From Medicago truncatula (Eukaryota; Streptophyta; Magnoliopsida; Fabales; Fabaceae): a DNA stretch of 64,000 nt. The notes below the pieces were generated by a model. The model was not told the DNA's origin and did no database searches. It saw only the letters and a list, made by a program, of their open reading frames with translations. Positions 59,641 to 64,000 of this stretch are shown here, one piece after another. The position numbers and the translations under genes are program-made. The stretch spans positions 38,612,972 to 38,676,971 of the forward strand of contig NC_053047.1 of NCBI RefSeq assembly GCF_003473485.1, given 5' to 3'. Each line of letters begins with the position of its first letter. Within the stretch, counting starts at the first letter, position 1.

Positions 59641-60430
59641 TAAATATTATTTTTTTTTGTCTATTAAGTCAAGCAAGAAAATATTGAAATTAATGGGTTA
59701 TTATCATGATTATTGGTTATGTGATCAAACAAGAGTAAAACAAGAAGTGCCAAAGCCCAAAAGCAATGGTTATAATATTCATATTGAAGTTTGGGCTTGA
59801 GAAAATCAAATGAAAGAAAAGCATGACATGCTTGTGGAGAAAGAAAACAATCAGGAACTAGGTCGCTTGGAAAAATATAAAAGGAGAGCATTCATTCACG
59901 TTTTAGAGAGCCGAACAGTACATGATTACGATTGGACGATTTTGGAAACAAAGAGGATTCATTCACGCATGGCTAGAGGCACATGGATTTAGAGAAACAA
60001 CATCAACAATAGCGCAAAGAAGATAAATTGAAGAGTGAAGCCGGCAACGATGGAACTCTATTGGTTTATATTTTCTCTACTATGTTGTTTATTTCTTTAA
60101 TCATATCTAACTAATTTCCTTTGATTAAGCCAAGATGAATCTATGAATTAGTATTTGAAACTCTCTTTATTATCAATTTTATTCGGTCTTTATTCAGAAT
60201 TATTTGTGTTCATTGCTTTTCATATGATTGTTTGCATGATTATTAACTCTAACTTCTTGCAATCACATAAATTGATCTTAGGAATTGAATGACTACTAAC
60301 CCTAGCTTTTAATCCTGAAATAGTAGTTCTGTTTAATTCAACATAGGAACCTAGAGATAGAAAATTGAGGGTTATGACATATGAACCAAAAAATAATGTA
60401 GTGAAAACACCTATCGAAACTTCCATTAGA
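59641..60430. mobile_element. Probable decayed retroelement LTR/leader sequence
   Basis: Sequence of the type GGAACTCTATTGGTTTATAT, TTAAGCCAAGATGAATCTAT, TTGCAATCACATAAATTGAT and ACCTAGAGATAGAAAATTGA is reminiscent of untranslated leader/LTR sequence of legume gypsy elements. This is recalled similarity without domain evidence, so confidence is low. The frames at 59810 and 60220 are not supported as genes. Confidence 0.28.
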
Positions 60431-61115
60431 TTTTGCGAGAAAAATATTTTTATCCCAAGATACGTTTTGACATGAAGTGGGGTTCTGCGTTTGCCGTGGA
60501 TGAATGGTGATACGAGAAAGAAGATTTAAATTAATGAAGTGGCTTGATAAAATTGTAATGTAAAAAATTTTTATGCTATTTTTAATTTAGTAGAACCATG
60601 TTGCACCTATAATATTAATGAAACATAATATGTTGCTAGTTACTAACTTTGTTGAACAATCGTATAGTATAATATGTCAGTATGCTTGTGATGCTCTATA
60701 TTTTCATTTGCACTAGGTATGATTATTAAGATAAATTTTAACGGTGTTTGTATGACGGATGTTGGATAAATGCACACAACATTGAAATTTGATTATATCA
60801 CCAAGCCATTTGAAATGTTATTAGAGCCGAAGGATATTTTATTATAGTTAAAACAATAACTAAACTACTTTTTCTATTTAGCTCGTGCTGACACTTGAAG
60901 GATCATTGATATTGCATGTCTTTCCTTACATCTCTTTGGTTGATGATAACGATAACTAGAAAACAAGTTATGTTGTTAGGGTTTTTCATAAATATCATGA
61001 TGTTGAAGAAATGTTTAGTTGGAGATCAGGAGAAGAAACTGAACCAATGTTGTATGTTTCGAGTGAAAGTGAGTAGCTGATGTGGAGTTGTATTAAGTTA
61101 TGTTATATTTAATAT
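60431..61115. other. Unrecognised, probably decayed sequence
   Basis: The plus strand between 60730 and 60830 reads INFNGVCMTDVG and, after a stop, LKFDYITKPFEMLLEPKDI. This looks protein-like but is broken by stops. Possibly a transposase or element relic; not identified. Confidence 0.25.
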
Positions 61116-61119
61116 GTTT

Positions 61120-61310
61120 ATCTAGTTTGTGGGATTTAATGTTCTGTATTTTCAATGAAAATCTTCACTTTTTTATTTAATCCTAGTTTGTGGGATTTAA
61201 TGTGTTCTGTTATGTCCAATGAAATTCTTCACTTTTTTTATTTAATCCTAGTTTCTGAGATTTAATGTTTTGTTATGTCTAGTGGAAATCTTCACTTTTT
61301 TATTTAATTT
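61120..61310. repeat. Three imperfect tandem repeats of about 61-65 bp
   Basis: CTAGTTTGTGGGATTTAATG, with AATGAAAATCTTCACTTTTT following, occurs at about 61124, 61185 and 61250 with small changes. Confidence 0.75.
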
Positions 61311-62730
61311 TATGTAATGAGTATGTTTTTATGTATCCATTAAATTTTGGTACTTCATTGGAGTGGTTATTAAAATTTTGTAGTGTTCAACCGATATTTT
61401 CATATAACCAACAGCTTGAAGCAGATGAGCATAATTGTACAAGCAAATAATCTATTTCTTTTCTAAGTGAAAAATTATTCATCAGTAGTTTTGATGACCA
61501 CACAACATTAAAGTTAAGACGGTGATACAATAGAAAACTTTAATAATATTAATGCAACTTAATAAATTTTCAACAATTATTGTTTACGCTTAATTGCGAT
61601 ATGATCTATACAATTGATTAACGATGACAATAGTATAAACAGATGCATGAGGAAATATAAAAACCAATGTAGAACAATTAGATAGAATGATAGATGAAAT
61701 GGTACAATAGATGAAGGTTTGAGGAGATAGTCCTAACAATATTTGAGGGTTTGATTGAGATGAAGTCATAACATTGAGATCCATAAATATAAATTATTAC
61801 TCATCGGATAAATTACCATCTTTCCAATATTACGGAGATGCTCTATTCCATGTCTTTCAACTTTCCTTGAATTCAGACTTCTGTTGCGACAAATTTGCAT
61901 TTGAGTGTTCTTGTCACGTATGATATTAACGACTAGTTTGAGCGACTCATCACTGCCTCTTGGGACTTCTGATGAACGTTGTTTTGGTCTTCTATGGCCA
62001 TGTTAACGTATAATTTTCCTAGGACGTCTAGACTCTTACATGCAGTATTCTCATTCTCTATGGTATTCATTCATGTTTGGGACTGAGAATTGTTCGGGTG
62101 GGCATAGAACATATTGAAACATATTTCGCTCCAATGCCCACACTTGACCCATACACTCTACCATTTTTGCTAGAGTGTACTTTATTTCTTGAAACTTAGA
62201 GAAAGTATGAAACCCTCATTTAATTCCATACCTATCTTCATCCATTGTAGAAATATGAAAATTGAAATCCTTTAAAACCCATATTTTTTGTTTTTATAGC
62301 ATGAGACATACATGAATAATTTTCTATATTTGACAAGCTTCTTCATTCAAGTTAGTTTCGTTCTCACTATTTCTACACATGATTTTTGTGCAGTCCCCAC
62401 ATTTGAGGCAATCTAGGGAATCATGATCACATGATCAATGTCAAGATGTGTAGTCTAGTCTAACATTCTATACCTAAGTTAGCAAAACTAACTAAAACCG
62501 TGATATACTTCAGCACCAATATTTGGTGAATGTGATACCATGCGAGTTTTTTTTCCCAATTTGTCTCATATTCACTATATAATCACGTGATCTCTCTGAA
62601 GGAAATATACAATTCAGGAAATCGTGAGAATCTTGACTCATGAGCATGAGTTTGATGTGGAATATTTTAAATCTTTGGCATGCTCTAATAAAATTAACTA
62701 GATAAAAAGTGCATTTTTCAACTATTTTAC
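61311..62730. other. No gene; possible protein relic on the minus strand
   Basis: Reading the minus strand at about 62070-62215 gives LAKMVECMGQVWALERNMF and PPEQFSVPNMNEYH with stops on both sides. The remaining sequence (61311-62060, 62220-62730) shows no recognised feature. I cannot name a family. Confidence 0.3.
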
Positions 62731-63300
62731 AAATTTGTCACCATTTAATCTTCAGTTTTTAGTTTGTCTCTATCACTCTTTTTTCTCCTACTGTATCTTC
62801 AATAAGTTCGACATAATGGAGAAAGCCTTACTTCGCCTAAGATTGGAGAACAATATTATGGCCATAAGGAGCGTATTATATGGCATGTTGACAGTGTGCA
62901 AACACTTTTTTTTTTTTTTTATGCAAATAGAAAGTTTATATCCTATCATTGGAGGTATCATTAACTGCATCCATCTTACCACACTTATTTCCTACATGTT
63001 TTGACCTATTTCCTACTTCCCCACCACTTGGTTTTGAAATATTTTTCTCAACATGAACACTATTTTCTTTCAATGTCCTCATATCATCATCAAGGACTGA
63101 TACCCAATAAAGCAAATTTGTGTTATCATCCATCAATTTTGATGTTCAACCAAATATGTTTGCACATCAAATATAGGGCATACACCATCTCTAAAACCAC
63201 ATACATAATGGTTAAAGGCTTGAACAAGGACATCATTTTCCATGTTTTCTTCTATTGGACCAATTTTTCAGTCAATTTATCACATTAAATAGATAAAATT
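62731..63300. other. Unrecognised open frames, not supported as a gene
   Basis: Overlapping frames on both strands (62735-63004 plus; 62936-63136 minus) lack domains and codon bias. An A/T homopolymer at 62908-62921 interrupts both. Possibly part of the same decayed locus as the preceding segment. Confidence 0.2.
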
Positions 63301-63594
63301 AACATAATTATAGGTGAAAACTTAAACTATGAAACCTCAATATTGAATTACTTCATTTGCAGAAAAAAAAAGTCTCAAAATAACTTAGTCATTTCACTTT
63401 TCAATACAATATTAATTATTTTTTTCCTTTATAACTCTAATTAATATTACTTTCACAACTTCCAATTCAATATATTCCACTTTACATTTATGATAGTGGA
63501 GAATGCACCAATACTTAACAAGAGCACTTAAAACTATTTTTCTCTCTCCTTCATTTATACATTTGTCTTAATATGTGTGAAATAAAAAAAAATA
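63301..63594. other. Gene-free AT-rich interval
   Basis: No recognised feature, apart from its right part possibly being the inside of a Stowaway element whose right end is at 63605-63620. Confidence 0.3.
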
Positions 63595-63599
63595 GCCCA

Positions 63600-63716
63600 G
63601 CTAATTCGGGACGGAGGGAGTAATATATTCACCAAATTGAGAAGGAATATAAAAGTGAAATAAAAAAAATAGCCCAGCTAGATATTCACCAAATTGAGAA
63701 GGAATATAAAAGTGAG
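63600..63716. repeat. Stowaway right end followed by a ~70-bp tandem duplication
   Basis: GGGACGGAGGGAG then TA at 63608-63622 is a Stowaway terminus. TATTCACCAAATTGAGAAGG, followed by AATATAAAAGTGA, occurs at about 63625 and again at about 63681, and AAAATAGCCCAGCTA occurs before each. So the duplication unit spans the element end. Confidence 0.6.
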
Positions 63717-63922
63717 AAACAAAATACACAATTCCTGCAAAGAATAATATATTCAAACCATTAAAAAAAACTCTAACCAATAGGAAAAAGAAAGGGCCAA
63801 AATCTAAGTGCCCCTTGATTTATTTCATAAATCAATGACTATGATGGTTCAACTAGGGTGGAAAAAGTAGAACAAATGAGTATGATCAATGAAAAATCAA
63901 AGTACAAATGTACATTGTAAAA

Positions 63923-64000
63923 TCAATTGAATTGCATCAACTTTGGAGCAAATCTAAGCAATCTATCCAAAGCATGAGGAGTGAATTTCCTTGCAAACAA
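63923..64000 (-). CDS. C-terminal end of a gene entering from the right (possibly GT14 glycosyltransferase)
   Basis: The minus strand reads in an open frame from the window edge, LFARKFTPHALDRLLRF, then APKLMQFN and TGA at 63923-63925. The (F)LFARKF sequence close to the C-terminus is reminiscent of plant Core-2/I-branching (GT14) glycosyltransferases, Golgi membrane enzymes. Only 25 residues are visible, so the family is a guess; that it is a real coding end is likelier. The sequence to its left (63717-63922) would be its 3' UTR. Confidence 0.45.
   Translation of the reverse strand: MFARKFTPHALDRLLRFAPKLMQFN

Noticed and set aside
59810..59992. Plus-strand frame starting MKEKHDMLVE
   Set aside because: Short, without domain, in sequence resembling a retroelement leader; not supported.

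Overview
The window is plant nuclear DNA: AT-rich, with GT-AG introns, Stowaway, Mutator-like and hAT MITEs, LINE debris and a Ty1/copia element. The gene families (tandem LRK10L-type receptor kinases and a tandem CBP60 array) and the style of the repeats suggest a legume of the Medicago/Trifolium/Pisum group. The species is inferred, not proven.

Layout. 1-3184: transposon debris (LINE relic, degenerate Mutator-like element, MITE with a 9-bp target duplication), plus a stray relic of a CBP60 exon at about 905-1032. 3725-22386: a plus-strand cluster of cell-surface receptor-like kinases of the LRK10L (GUB_WAK_bind + kinase) type. It has two intact genes (3725-6834 and 13601-17106), each of three exons with a 42-nt middle exon, one full-length pseudogene (19885-22386), and two truncated first-exon pseudogenes (10328 and 18613). 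The pseudogenes carry copies of one promoter block with a W-box pair. A LINE tail, a Ty3/gypsy gag relic and a 326-bp hairpin lie between them.

22980-53700: three tandem minus-strand genes for calmodulin-binding protein 60 (CBP60), each with eight exons and an open reading frame, encoding 493, 485 and 485 aa. They sit in duplicated units of about 9.3 kb that include shared intergenic transposon relics. The unit between the second and third genes is interrupted by a truncated Ty1/copia element (40671-46090, TSD AAATC), which itself contains a 2.1-kb solo-LTR-like insertion (41791-43887, TSD GCTAC).

53700-63900: gene-poor, AT-rich DNA with Stowaway, hAT and other MITEs, a microsatellite and decayed sequence I do not recognise. 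63923-64000: the C-terminal end of a minus-strand gene entering from the right, possibly a GT14 glycosyltransferase.

Function. LRK10L kinases are plasma-membrane receptor-like kinases, and these carry the non-RD type catalytic loop (HFD) common in immune receptors. CBP60 proteins are nuclear calcium/calmodulin-linked transcription regulators, several of which control salicylic-acid immunity. The window is therefore a probable defence-gene neighbourhood shaped by tandem duplication, exchange between paralogs, pseudogenisation and repeated transposon insertion. No CRISPR, operon or prokaryotic feature is present.
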